Of a stretch of DNA of 64,000 nucleotides, positions 51,001-63,834 are shown piece after piece. The position numbers and the translations under genes are program-made. Position 1 is the stretch's first letter. The number at the start of each line of letters is the position of its first letter. Origin of the DNA: Diadophis punctatus similis (lineage: Eukaryota; Chordata; Lepidosauria; Squamata; Dipsadidae); assembly GCA_023053685.1 (NCBI GenBank), contig JALIGW010000157.1, positions 62,001 through 126,000 of the forward strand, written 5' to 3'. The notes under the pieces are model-generated. The model saw nothing but the letters and a program-made list of their open reading frames with translations, had not been told where the DNA came from and made no database searches.

Positions 51001-54000
51001 TGAGCGAGAATTCGGCTTTGCAGCCCATGGGGAACAGGAATATGTGTTTCTTTTTCATTTCTGAGGTGTTTGTCAAAAGTGATGTTTTTGGGCTGAATTG
51101 AATCCTAAGGCGAATGCTGTGTTAGACTTTGGGCTAGCTTTTCAGGGTAGGCTCGGAATCAAAAATCAAGCGAGAATTCAGCTTTCCAGCCTGTGGGGAA
51201 CAGGAATATGTGTTTCATTTTCATTTCTGAGGTGTTTGTCAAAAGTGATGTTTTTGGGCTGAATTGAGAAATAAGGCGAATGCTGTGTTAGACCTTGGGC
51301 TAGCTCTTCAGGGAAAGGTCGGAATCAAAAATTGAGCGAGAATTCGGCTTTCCAGCCCATGGGGAACAGGAATATGTGTTTCTTTTTCATTTCTGAGGTG
51401 TTTGCCAAAAGTGATGTTTTTGGGCTGAATTGAGAAATAAGGCGAATGCTGTGTTAGACCTTGGGCTAGGTCTTCAGGGAAAGGTCGGAATCAAAAATCA
51501 AGCGAGAATTCGGCTTTCCAGCCTGTGGGGAACAGGAATATGTGTTTCTTTTTCATTTCTGAGGTGTTTGTCAAAAGTGATGTTTTTGGGCTGAATTGAG
51601 AAATAAGGCGAATGCTGTGTTAGACCTTGGGCTAGCTCTTCAGGGAAAGGTCGGAATCAAAAATCAAGCGAGAATTCGGCTTTCCAGCCTGTGCGGAACA
51701 CGAATATGTGTTTCATTTTCATTTCTGAGGTGTTTGTCAAAAGTCATGTTTTTTGGCTGAATTGAGAATGCTGTGTTAGACCTTGGGCTAGCTCTTCAGG
51801 GAAAGGTCGGAATCAAAAATTGAGCGAGAATTCGGCTTTCCAGCCCATGGGGAACAGGAATATGTGTTTCTTTTTCATTTCTGAGGTGTTTGTCAATAGT
51901 GATGTTTTTGGGCTGAATTGAATCCTAAGGCGAATGCTGTGTTAGACTTTGGGCTAGCTTTTCAGGGTAGGCTCGGAATCAAAAATCAAGCGAGAATTCG
52001 GCTTTCCAGCCTGTGGGGAACAGGAATATGTGTTTCATTTTCATTTCTGAGGTGTTTGTCAAAAGTGATGTTTTTGGGCTGAATTGAGAAATAAGGCGAA
52101 TGCTGTGTTAGACCTTGGGCTAGCTCTTCAGGGAAAGGTCGGAATCAAAAATTGAGCGAGAATTCAGCTTTCCAGCCCGTGGGGAACAGGAATATGTGTT
52201 TCTTTTTCATTTCTGAGGTGTTTGTCAAAAGTGATGTTTTTGGGCTGAATTGAGAAATAAGGCGAATGCTGTGTTAGACCTTGGGCTAGCTCTTCAGGGA
52301 AGGCTTGAAATCGAAAATCAAGCGAGAATTCGGCTTTCCAGCCCGTGGGGAACAGGAATATGTGTTTCTTTTTCATTTCTGAGGTGTTTGTCAAAAGTGA
52401 TGTTTTTGGGCTGAATTGAATCCTAAGGCGAATGCTGTGTTAGACTTTGGGCTAGCTTTTCAGGGTAGGCTCGGAATCAAAAATCAAGCGAGAATTCAGC
52501 TTTCCAGCCTGTGGGGAACAGGAATATGTGTTTCATTTTCATTTCTGAGGTGTTTGTCAAAAGTGATGTTTTTGGGCTGAATTGAGAAATAAGGCGACTG
52601 CTGTGTTAGACCTTGGGCTAGCTCTTCAGGGAAAGGTCGGAATCAAAAATCAAGCGAGAATTCGGCTTTCCAGCCTGTGCGGAACACGAATATGTGTTTC
52701 ATTTTCATTTCTGAGGTGTTTGTCAAAAGTCATGTTTTTTGGCTGAATTGAGAATGCTGTGTTAGACCTTGGGCTAGCTCTTCAGGGAAAGGTCGGAATC
52801 AAAAATTGAGCGAGAATTCGGCTTTCCAGCCCGTGGGGAACAGGAATATGTGTTTCTTTTTCATTTCTGAGGTGTTTGTCAAAAGTGATGTTTTTGGGCT
52901 GAATTGAGAAATAAGGCGAATGCTGTGTTAGACCTTGCGCTAGCTCTTCAGGGAAAGGTCAGAATCAATAATCAAGCGAGAATTCGGCTTTCCAGCCCAT
53001 GGGGAACAGGAATATGTGTTTCTTTTTCATTTCTGAGGTGTTTGTCAATAGTGATGTTTTTGGGCTGAATTGAGAAATAAGGCGAATGCTGTGTTAGACC
53101 TTGGGCTAGGTCTTCAGGGAAAGGTCGGAATCAAAAATCAAGTGAGAATTCGGCTTTCCAGCCTGTGGGGAACAGGAATATGTGTTTCTTTTTCATTTCT
53201 GAGGTGTTTGTCAAAAGTGATGTTTTTGGGCTGAATTGAGAAATAAGGCGAATGCTGTGTTAGACCTTGGGCTAGCTCTTCAGGGAAAGGTCGGAATCAA
53301 AAATCAAGCGAGAATTCGGCTTTCCAGCCTGTGCGGAACACGAATATGTGTTTCATTTTCATTTCTGAGGTGTTTGTCAAAAGTCATGTTTTTTGGCTGT
53401 ATTGAGAATGCTGTGTTAGACCTTGGGCTAGCTCTTCAGGGAAAGGTCGGAATCAAAAATTGAGCGAGAATTCGGCTTTCCAGCCCGTGGGGAACAGGAA
53501 TATGTGTTTCTTTTTCATTTCTGAGGTGTTTGTCAAAAGTGATGTTTTTGGGCTGAATTGAGAAATAAGGCGAATGCTGTGTTAGATCTTGCGCTAGCTC
53601 TTCAGGGAAAGGTCAGAATCAATAATCAAGCAAGAATTCGGCTTTCCAGCCCATGGGGAACAGGAATATGTGTTTCTTTTTCATTTCTGAGGTGTTTGTC
53701 AATAGTGATGTTTTTGGGCTGAATTGAATCCTAAGGCGAATGCTGTGTTAGACTTTGGGCTAGCTTTTCAGGGTAGGCTCGGAATCAAAAATCAAGCAAG
53801 AATTCAGCTTTCCAGCCTGTGGGGAACAGGAATATGTGTTTCATTTTCATTTCTGAGGTGTTTGTCAAAAGTGATGTTTTTGGGCTGAATTGAATCCTAA
53901 GGCGAATGCTGTGTTAGACTTTGGGCTAGCTTTTCAGGGTAGGCTCGGAATCAAAAATCAAGCGAGAATTCAGCTTTCCATCCTGTGGGGAACAGGAATA

Positions 54001-54780
54001 TGTGTTTCATTTTCATTTCTGAGGTGTTTGTCAAAAGTGATGTTTTTGGGCTGAATTGAATCCTAAGGCGAATGCTGTGTTAGACTCTGGGCTAGCTTTT
54101 CAGGGTAGGCTCGGAATCAATAATCAAGCGAGAATTCAGCTTTCCAGCCCATGGGGAACAGGAATATGTGTTTCTTTTTCATTTCTGAGGTGTTTGTCAA
54201 AAGTGATGTTTTTGGGCTGAATTGAATCCTAAGGCGAATGCTGTGTTAGACTTTGGGCTAGCTTTTCAGGGTAGGCTCAGAATCAAAAATCAAGCGAGAA
54301 TTCAGCTTTCCAGCCTGTGGGGAACAGGAATATGTGTTTCTTTTTCATTTCTGAGGTGTTTGTCAAAAGTGATGTTTTTGGGCTGAATTGAATCCTAAGG
54401 CGAATGCTGTGTTAGACTTTGGGCTAGCTTTTCAGGGTAGGCTCGGAATCAATAATCAAGCGAGAATTCAGCTTTCCAGCCCATGGGGAACAGGAATATG
54501 TGTTTCTTTTTCATTTCTGAGGTGTTTGTCAAAAGTGATGTTTTTGGGCTGAATTGAATCCTAAGGCGAATGCTGTGTTAGACTTTGGGCTAGCTTTTCA
54601 GGGTAGGCTCGGAATCAAAAATCAAGCGAGAATTCAGCTTTCCAGCCTGTGGGGAACAGGAATATGTGTTTCATTTTCATTTCTGAGGTGTTTGTCAAAA
54701 GTGATGTTTTTGGGCTGAATTGAGAAATAAGGCGAATGCTGTGTTAGACCTTGGGCTAGCTCTTCAGGGAAAGGTCGGAA
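47890..54780. repeat. Segment IV, copy 1 of a ~6-7 kb duplicated block
   Basis: 47,890-50,960 matches 57,262-60,332 at offset 9,372. 51,001-51,900 matches 60,871-61,770 at offset 9,870. About 53,030-54,780 matches 61,748-63,500 at offset 8,718. The steps are whole-monomer changes: +498 bp (three monomers) and -1,152 bp (seven monomers, one of 156 bp). Markers: GGCTGTATTGAG (50,106 and 53,396), CAAGTGAG, GCTTTGCAGCC (51,020) and runs of GAATCC-tailed monomers. Inside it a ~1.6-kb module (49,345-50,930) is repeated at 52,635-54,220, offset 3,290. Confidence 0.78.
49345..50930. repeat. ~1.6-kb module carrying GGCTGTATTGAG, copy 1 of 4
   Basis: Begins within an E monomer and runs through H, P-like, G-like, a marked E-156 (GGCTGTATTGAG), H with GATCTTGCGC, P with CAAGCAAG, and GAATCC-tailed units including TCCATCC. 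Further copies: 52,635-54,220 (offset 3,290), 58,717-60,302 (offset 9,372) and, truncated at the left, about 61,748-62,938. Differences among copies are few, for example CAAGTGAG versus CAAGCGAG, GGGAAGG versus GGGTAGG (50,481) and CCATTGGG (50,859). Confidence 0.78.
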
Positions 54781-54781
54781 T
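54118..54781. repeat. 332-bp dimer repeated twice in a run of GAATCC-tailed monomers
   Basis: Monomers beginning AATAATCAAG (CCCATGG type) alternate with AAAAATCAAG (CCTGTGG type), all with the GAATCC/GCTTTTCAGGGTAGGCTC tail until the final A. The AATAATC starts are at about 54,120 and 54,452, 332 bp apart. The same dimer pair recurs at about 62,838 and 63,170. One difference is CTTTTTC (about 54,341) versus CATTTTC (about 63,059) in the middle monomer. Confidence 0.75.
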
Positions 54782-57261
54782 CAAAAATTGAGCGAGAATT
54801 CGGCTTTCCAGCCCGTGGGGAACAGGAATATGTGTTTCTTTTTCATTTCTGAGGTGTTTGCCAAAAGTGATGTTTTTGGGCTGAATTGAGAAATAAGGCG
54901 AATGCTGTGTTAGACCTTGGGCTAGGTCTTCAGGGAAAGGTCGGAATCAAAAATCAAGTGAGAATTTGGCTTTCCAGCCTGTGGGGAACAGGAATATGTG
55001 TTTCTTTTTCATTTCTGAGGTGTTTGTCAAAAGTGATGTTTTTGGGCTGAATTGAGAAATAAGGCGAATGCTGTGTTAGACCTTGGGCTAGCTCTTCAGG
55101 GAAAGGTCGGAATCAAAAATCAAGCGAGAATTCGGCTTTCCAGCCTGTGCGGAACACGAATATGTGTTTCATTTTCATTTCTGAGGTGTTTGTCAAAAGT
55201 CATGTTTTTTGGCTGAATTGAGAATGCTGTGTTAGACCTTGGGCTAGCTCTTCAGGGAAAGGTCGGAATCAAAAATTGAGCGAGAATTCGGCTTTCCAGC
55301 CCGTGGGGAACAGGAATATGTGTTTCTTTTTCATTTCTGAGGTTTTTGCCAAAAGTGATGTTTTTGGGCTGAATTGAGAAATAAGGCGAATGCTGTGTTA
55401 GACCTTGGGCTAGGTCTTCAGGGAAAGGTCGGAATCAAAAATCAAGCGAGAATTCGGCTTTCCAGCCTGTGGGGAACAGGAATATGTGTTTCTTTTTCAT
55501 TTCTGAGGTGTTTGTCAAAAGTGATGTTTTTGGGCTGAATTGAGAAATAAGGCGAATGCTGTGTTAGACCTTGGGCTAGCTCTTCAGGGAAAGGTCGGAA
55601 TCAAAAATCAAGCGAGAATTCGGCTTTCCAGCCTGTGCGGAACACGAATATGTGTTTCATTTTCATTTCTGAGGTGTTTGTCAAAAGTCATGTTTTTTGG
55701 CTGAATTGAGAATGCTGTGTTAGACCTTGGGCTAGCTCTTCAGGGAAAGGTCGGAATCAAAAATTGAGCGAGAATTCGGCTTTCCAGCCCATGGGGAACA
55801 GGAATATGTGTTTCTTTTTCATTTCTGAGGTGTTTGCCAAAAGTGATGTTTTTGGGCTGAATTGAGAAATAAGGCGAATGCTGTGTTAGACCTTGGGCTA
55901 GGTCTTCAGGGAAAGGTCGGAATCAAAAATCAAGCGAGAATTCGGCTTTCCAGCCTGTGGGGAACAGGAATATGTGTTTCTTTTTCATTTCTGAGGTGTT
56001 TGTCAAAAGTGATGTTTTTGGGCTGAATTGAGAAATAAGGCGAATGCTGTGTTAGACCTTGGGCTAGCTCTTCAGGGAAAGGTCGGAATCAAAAATTGAG
56101 CGAGAATTCAGCTTTCCAGCCCGTGGGGAACAGGAATATGTGTTTCTTTTTCATTTCTGAGGTGTTTGTCAAAAGTGATGTTTTTGTGCTGAATTGAGAA
56201 ATAAGGCGAATGCTGTGTTAGACCTTGGGATAGCTCTTCAGGGAAGGCTTGGAATCGAAAATCAAGCGAGAATTCGGCTTTCCAGCCCGTGGGGAACAGG
56301 AATATGTGTTTCTTTTTCATTTCTGAGGTGTTTGTCAAAAGTGATGTTTTTGGGCTGAATTGAATCCTAAGGCGAATGCTGTGTTAGACTTTGGGCTAGC
56401 TTTTCAGGGTAGGCTCGGAATCAAAAATCAAGCGAGAATTCAGCTTTCCAGCCTGTGGGGAACAGGAATATGTGTTTCATTTTCATTTCTGAGGTGTTTT
56501 TCAAAAGTGATGTTTTTGGGCTGAATTGAGAAATAAGGCGACTGCTGTGTTAGACCTTGGGCTAGCTCTTCAGGGAAAGGTCGGAATCAAAAATTGAGCG
56601 AGAATTCGGCTTTCCAGCCCGTGGGGAACAGGAATATGTGTTTCTTTTTCATTTCTGAGGTGTTTGCCAAAAGTGATGTTTTTGGGCTGAATTGAGAAAT
56701 AAGGCGAATGCTGTGTTAGACCTTGGGCTAGGTCTTCAGGGAAAGGTCGGAATCAAAAATCAAGCGAGAATTCGGCTTTCCAGCCTGTGGGGAACAGGAA
56801 TATGTGTTTCTTTTTCATTTCTGAGGTGTTTGTCAAAAGTGATGTTTTTGGGCTGAATTGAGAAATAAGGCGAATGCTGTGTTAGACCTTGGGCTAGCTC
56901 TTCAGGGAAAGGTCGGAATCAAAAATCAAGCGAGAATTCGGCTTTCCAGCCTGTGCGGAACACGAATATGTGTTTCATTTTCATTTCTGAGGTGTTTGTC
57001 AAAAGTCATGTTTTTTGGCTGAATTGAGAATGCTGTGTTAGACCTTGGGCTAGCTCTTCAGGGAAAGGTCGGAATCAAAAATTGAGCGAGAATTCGGCTT
57101 TCCAGCCCATGGGGAACAGGAATATGTGTTTCTTTTTCATTTCTGAGGTGTTTGCCAAAAGTGATGTTTTTGGGCTGAATTGAGAAATAAGGCGAATGCT
57201 GTGTTAGACCTTGGGCTAGGTCTTCAGGGAAAGGTCGGAATCAAAAATCAAGCGAGAATTC

Positions 57262-60200
57262 GGCTTTCCAGCCTGTGGGGAACAGGAATATGTGTTTCTT
57301 TTTCATTTCTGAGGTGTTTGTCAAAAGTGATGTTTTTGGGCTGAATTGAGAAATAAGGCGAATGCTGTGTTAGACCTTGGGCTAGCTCTTCAGGGAAAGG
57401 TCGGAATCAAAAATTGAGCGAGAATTCAGCTTTCCAGCCCGTGGGGAACAGGAATATGTGTTTCTTTTTCATTTCTGAGGTGTTTGTCAAAAGTGATGTT
57501 TTTGTGCTGAATTGAGAAATAAGGCGAATGCTGTGTTAGACCTTGGGATAGCTCTTCAGGGAAGGCTTGGAATCGAAAATCAAGCGAGAATTCGGCTTTC
57601 CAGCCCGTGGGGAACAGGAATATGTGTTTCTTTTTCATTTCTGAGGTGTTTGTCAAAAGTGATGTTTTTGGGCTGAATTGAATCCTAAGGCGAATGCTGT
57701 GTTAGACTTTGGGCTAGCTTTTCAGGGTAGGCTCGGAATCAAAAATCAAGCGAGAATTCAGCTTTCCAGCCTGTGGGGAACAGGAATATGTGTTTCATTT
57801 TCATTTCTGAGGTGTTTGTCAAAAGTGATGTTTTTGGGCTGAATTGAGAAATAAGGCGACTGCTGTGTTAGACCTTGGGCTAGCTCTTCAGGGAAAGGTC
57901 GGAATCAAAAATTGAGCGAGAATTCGGCTTTCCAGCCCGTGGGGAACAGGAATATGTGTTTCTTTTTCATTTCTGAGGTGTTTGCCAAAAGTGATGTTTT
58001 TGGGCTGAATTGAGAAATAAGGCGAATGCTGTGTTAGACCTTGGGCTAGGTCTTCAGGGAAAGGTCGGAATCAAAAATCAAGCGAGAATTCGGCTTTCCA
58101 GCCTGTGGGGAACAGGAATATGTGTTTCTTTTTCATTTCTGAGGTGTTTGTCAAAAGTGATGTTTTTGGGCTGAATTGAGAAATAAGGCGAATGCTGTGT
58201 TAGACCTTGGGCTAGCTCTTCAGGGAAAGGTCGGAATCAAAAATCAAGCGAGAATTCGGCTTTCCAGCCTGTGCGGAACACGAATATGTGTTTCATTTTC
58301 ATTTCTGAGGTGTTTGTCAAAAGTCATGTTTTTTGGCTGAATTGAGAATGCTGTGTTAGACCTTGGGCTAGCTCTTCAGGGAAAGGTCGGAATCAAAAAT
58401 TGAGCGAGAATTCGGCTTTCCAGCCCGTGGGGAACAGGAATATGTGTTTCTTTTTCATTTCTGAGGTGTTTGCCAAAAGTGATGTTTTTGGGCTGAATTG
58501 AGAAATAAGGCGAATGCTGTGTTAGACCTTGGGCTAGGTCTTCAGGGAAAGGTCGGAATCAAAAATCAAGCGAGAATTCGGCTTTCCAGCCTGTGGGGAA
58601 CAGGAATATGTGTTTCTTTTTCATTTCTGAGGTGTTTGTCAAAAGTGATGTTTTTGGGCTGAATTGAGAAATAAGGCGAATGCTGTGTTAGACCTTGGGC
58701 TAGCTCTTCAGGGAAAGGTCGGAATCAAAAATCAAGCGAGAATTCGGCTTTCCAGCCTGTGCGGAACACGAATATGTGTTTCATTTTCATTTCTGAGGTG
58801 TTTGTCAAAAGTCATGTTTTTTGGCTGAATTGAGAATGCTGTGTTAGACCTTGGGCTAGCTCTTCAGGGAAAGGTCGGAATCAAAAATTGAGCGAGAATT
58901 CGGCTTTCCAGCCCGTGGGGAACAGGAATATGTGTTTCTTTTTCATTTCTGAGGTGTTTGTCAAAAGTGATGTTTTTGGGCTGAATTGAGAAATAAGACG
59001 AATGCTGTGTTAGACCTTGCGCTAGCTCTTCAGGGAAAGGTCAGAATCAATAATCAAGCGAGAATTCGGCTTTCCAGCCCATGGGGAACAGGAATATGTG
59101 TTTCTTTTTCATTTCTGAGGTGTTTGTCAATAGTGATGTTTTTGGGCTGAATTGAGAAATAAGGCGAATGCTGTGTTAGACCTTGGGCTAGGTCTTCAGG
59201 GAAAGGTCGGAATCAAAAATCAAGTGAGAATTCGGCTTTCCAGCCTGTGGGGAACAGGAATATGTGTTTCTTTTTCATTTCTGAGGTGTTTGTCAAAAGT
59301 GATGTTTTGGGGCTGAATTGAGAAATAAGGCGAATGCTGTGTTAGACCTTGGGCTAGCTCTTCAGGGAAAGGTCGGAATCAAAAATCAAGTGAGAATTCG
59401 GCTTTCCAGCCTGTGCGGAACACGAATATGTGTTTCATTTTCATTTCTGAGGTGTTTGTCAAAAGTCATGTTTTTTGGCTGTATTGAGAATGCTGTGTTA
59501 GACCTTGGGCTAGCTCTTCAGGGAAAGGTCGGAATCAAAAATTGAGCGAGAATTCGGCTTTCCAGCCCGTGGGGAACAGGAATATGTGTTTCTTTTTCAT
59601 TTCTGAGGTGTTTGTCAAAAGTGATGTTTTTGGGCTGAATTGAGAAATAAGGCGAATGCTGTGTTAGATCTTGCGCTAGCTCTTCAGGGAAAGGTCAGAA
59701 TCAATAATCAAGCAAGAATTCGGCTTTCCAGCCCATGGGGAACAGGAATATGTGTTTCTTTTTCATTTCTGAGGTGTTTGTCAATAGTGATGTTTTTGGG
59801 CTGAATTGAATCCTAAGGCGAATGCTGTGTTAGACTTTGGGCTAGCTTTTCAGGGTAGGCTCGGAATCAAAAATCAAGCGAGAATTCAGCTTTCCAGCCT
59901 GTGGGGAACAGGAATATGTGTTTCATTTTCATTTCTGAGGTGTTTGTCAAAAGTGATGTTTTTGGGCTGAATTGAATCCTAAGGCGAATGCTGTGTTAGA
60001 CTTTGGGCTAGCTTTTCAGGGTAGGCTCGGAATCAAAAATCAAGCGAGAATTCAGCTTTCCATCCTGTGGGGAACAGGAATATGTGTTTCATTTTCATTT
60101 CTGAGGTGTTTGTCAAAAGTGATGTTTTTGGGCTGAATTGAATCCTAAGGCGAATGCTGTGTTAGACTTTGGGCTAGCTTTTCAGGGTAGGCTCGGAATC

Positions 60201-63200
60201 AATAATCAAGCGAGAATTCAGCTTTCCAGCCCATGGGGAACAGGAATATGTGTTTCTTTTTCATTTCTGAGGTGTTTGTCAAAAGTGATGTTTTTGGGCT
60301 GAATTGAGAAATAAGGCGAATGCTGTGTTAGACCTTGGGCTAGCTCTTCAGGGAAGGCTTGGAATCGAAAATCAAGCGAGAATTCGGCTTTCCAGCCCGT
60401 GGGGAACAGGAATATGTGTTTCTTTTTCATTTCTGAGGTGTTTGTCAAAAGTGATGTTTTTGGGCTGAATTGAATCCTAAGGCGAATGCTGTGTTAGACT
60501 TTGGGCTAGCTTTTCAGGGTAGGCTCGGAATCAAAAATCAAGCGAGAATTCAGCTTTCCAGCCTGTGGGGAACAGGAATATGTGTTTCATTTTCATTTCT
60601 GAGGTGTTTGTCAAAAGTCATGTTTTTTGGCTGAATTGAGAAATAAGGCGAATGCTGTGTTAGACCTTGGGCTAGCTCTTCAGGGAAAGGTCGGAATCAA
60701 AAATTGAGCAAGAATTCGGCTTTCCAGCCCATGGGGAACAGGAATATGTGTTTCATTTTCATTTCTGAGGTGTTTGTCAAAAGTGATGTTTTTGGGCCGA
60801 ATTGAGAAATAAGGCGAATGCTGTGTTAGACCTTGGGCTAGCTCTTCAGGGAAAGGTCGGAATCAAAAATTGAGCGAGAATTCGGCTTTGCAGCCCATGG
60901 GGAACAGGAATATGTGTTTCTTTTTCATTTCTGAGGTGTTTGTCAAAAGTGATGTTTTTGGGCTGAATTGAATCCTAAGGCGAATGCTGTGTTAGACTTT
61001 GGGCTAGCTTTTCAGGGTAGGCTCGGAATCAAAAATCAAGCGAGAATTCAGCTTTCCAGCCTGTGGGGAACAGGAATATGTGTTTCATTTTCATTTCTGA
61101 GGTGTTTGTCAAAAGTGATGTTTTTGGGCTGAATTGAGAAATAAGGCGAATGCTGTGTTAGACCTTGGGCTAGCTCTTCAGGGAAAGGTCGGAATCAAAA
61201 ATTGAGCGAGAATTCGGCTTTCCAGCCCATGGGGAACAGGAATATGTGTTTCTTTTTCATTTCTGAGGTGTTTGCCAAAAGTGATGTTTTTGGGCTGAAT
61301 TGAGAAATAAGGCGAATGCTGTGTTAGACCTTGGGCTAGGTCTTCAGGGAAAGGTCGGAATCAAAAATCAAGCGAGAATTCGGCTTTCCAGCCTGTGGGG
61401 AACAGGAATATGTGTTTCTTTTTCATTTCTGAGGTGTTTGTCAAAAGTGATGTTTTTGGGCTGAATTGAGAAATAAGGCGAATGCTGTGTTAGACCTTGG
61501 GCTAGCTCTTCAGGGAAAGGTCGGAATCAAAAATCAAGCGAGAATTCGGCTTTCCAGCCTGTGCGGAACACGAATATGTGTTTCATTTTCATTTCTGAGG
61601 TGTTTGTCAAAAGTCATGTTTTTTGGCTGAATTGAGAATGCTGTGTTAGACCTTGGGCTAGCTCTTCAGGGAAAGGTCGGAATCAAAAATTGAGCGAGAA
61701 TTCGGCTTTCCAGCCCATGGGGAACAGGAATATGTGTTTCTTTTTCATTTCTGAGGTGTTTGTCAATAGTGATGTTTTTGGGCTGAATTGAGAAATAAGG
61801 CGAATGCTGTGTTAGACCTTGGGCTAGGTCTTCAGGGAAAGGTCGGAATCAAAAATCAAGTGAGAATTCGGCTTTCCAGCCTGTGGGGAACAGGAATATG
61901 TGTTTCTTTTTCATTTCTGAGGTGTTTGTCAAAAGTGATGTTTTTGGGCTGAATTGAGAAATAAGGCGAATGCTGTGTTAGACCTTGGGCTAGCTCTTCA
62001 GGGAAAGGTCGGAATCAAAAATCAAGCGAGAATTCGGCTTTCCAGCCTGTGCGGAACACGAATATGTGTTTCATTTTCATTTCTGAGGTGTTTGTCAAAA
62101 GTCATGTTTTTTGGCTGTATTGAGAATGCTGTGTTAGACCTTGGGCTAGCTCTTCAGGGAAAGGTCGGAATCAAAAATTGAGCGAGAATTCGGCTTTCCA
62201 GCCCGTGGGGAACAGGAATATGTGTTTCTTTTTCATTTCTGAGGTGTTTGTCAAAAGTGATGTTTTTGGGCTGAATTGAGAAATAAGGCGAATGCTGTGT
62301 TAGATCTTGCGCTAGCTCTTCAGGGAAAGGTCAGAATCAATAATCAAGCAAGAATTCGGCTTTCCAGCCCATGGGGAACAGGAATATGTGTTTCTTTTTC
62401 ATTTCTGAGGTGTTTGTCAATAGTGATGTTTTTGGGCTGAATTGAATCCTAAGGCGAATGCTGTGTTAGACTTTGGGCTAGCTTTTCAGGGTAGGCTCGG
62501 AATCAAAAATCAAGCAAGAATTCAGCTTTCCAGCCTGTGGGGAACAGGAATATGTGTTTCATTTTCATTTCTGAGGTGTTTGTCAAAAGTGATGTTTTTG
62601 GGCTGAATTGAATCCTAAGGCGAATGCTGTGTTAGACTTTGGGCTAGCTTTTCAGGGTAGGCTCGGAATCAAAAATCAAGCGAGAATTCAGCTTTCCATC
62701 CTGTGGGGAACAGGAATATGTGTTTCATTTTCATTTCTGAGGTGTTTGTCAAAAGTGATGTTTTTGGGCTGAATTGAATCCTAAGGCGAATGCTGTGTTA
62801 GACTTTGGGCTAGCTTTTCAGGGTAGGCTCGGAATCAATAATCAAGCGAGAATTCAGCTTTCCAGCCCATGGGGAACAGGAATATGTGTTTCTTTTTCAT
62901 TTCTGAGGTGTTTGTCAAAAGTGATGTTTTTGGGCTGAATTGAATCCTAAGGCGAATGCTGTGTTAGACTTTGGGCTAGCTTTTCAGGGTAGGCTCAGAA
63001 TCAAAAATCAAGCGAGAATTCAGCTTTCCAGCCTGTGGGGAACAGGAATATGTGTTTCATTTTCATTTCTGAGGTGTTTGTCAAAAGTGATGTTTTTGGG
63101 CTGAATTGAATCCTAAGGCGAATGCTGTGTTAGACTTTGGGCTAGCTTTTCAGGGTAGGCTCGGAATCAATAATCAAGCGAGAATTCAGCTTTCCAGCCC

Positions 63201-63500
63201 ATGGGGAACAGGAATATGTGTTTCTTTTTCATTTCTGAGGTGTTTGTCAAAAGTGATGTTTTTGGGCTGAATTGAATCCTAAGGCGAATGCTGTGTTAGA
63301 CTTTGGGCTAGCTTTTCAGGGTAGGCTCGGAATCAAAAATCAAGCGAGAATTCAGCTTTCCAGCCTGTGGGGAACAGGAATATGTGTTTCATTTTCATTT
63401 CTGAGGTGTTTGTCAAAAGTGATGTTTTTGGGCTGAATTGAGAAATAAGGCGAATGCTGTGTTAGACCTTGGGCTAGCTCTTCAGGGAAAGGTCGGAATC
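57262..63500. repeat. Segment IV, copy 2 of the duplicated block
   Basis: Second version of 47,890-54,780, rearranged by whole-monomer events. Three extra monomers lie near 60,340-60,870, including a C monomer, an A-like unit with GTCATG and a GCAAG-headed unit with GGCCG. Seven monomers are missing at about 61,770. The extra segment is entered through a chimera at 60,201-60,366 with a P-type head (AATAATC, CCCATGG) and a B tail (GGGAAGGCTTGG). Markers GGCTGTATTGAG at about 59,478 and 62,112 and GCTTTGCAGCC at 60,890 confirm correspondence. Confidence 0.78.
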
Positions 63501-63834
63501 AAAAATTGAGCGAGAATTCAGCTTTCCAGCCCATGGGGAACAGGAATATGTGTTTCTTTTTCATTTCTGAGGTGTTTGTCAAAAGTGATGTTTTTGGGCT
63601 GAATTGAATCCTAAGGCGAATGCTGTGTTAGACTTTGGGCTAGCTTTTCAGGGTAGGCTCGGAATCAAAAATCAAGCGAGAATTCAGCTTTCCAGCCTGT
63701 GGGGAACAGGAATATGTGTTTCATTTTCATTTCTGAGGTGTTTGTCAAAAGTGATGTTTTTGGGCTGAATTGAGAAATAAGGCGAATGCTGTGTTAGACC
63801 TTGGGCTAGCTCTTCAGGGAAAGGTCGGAATCAA

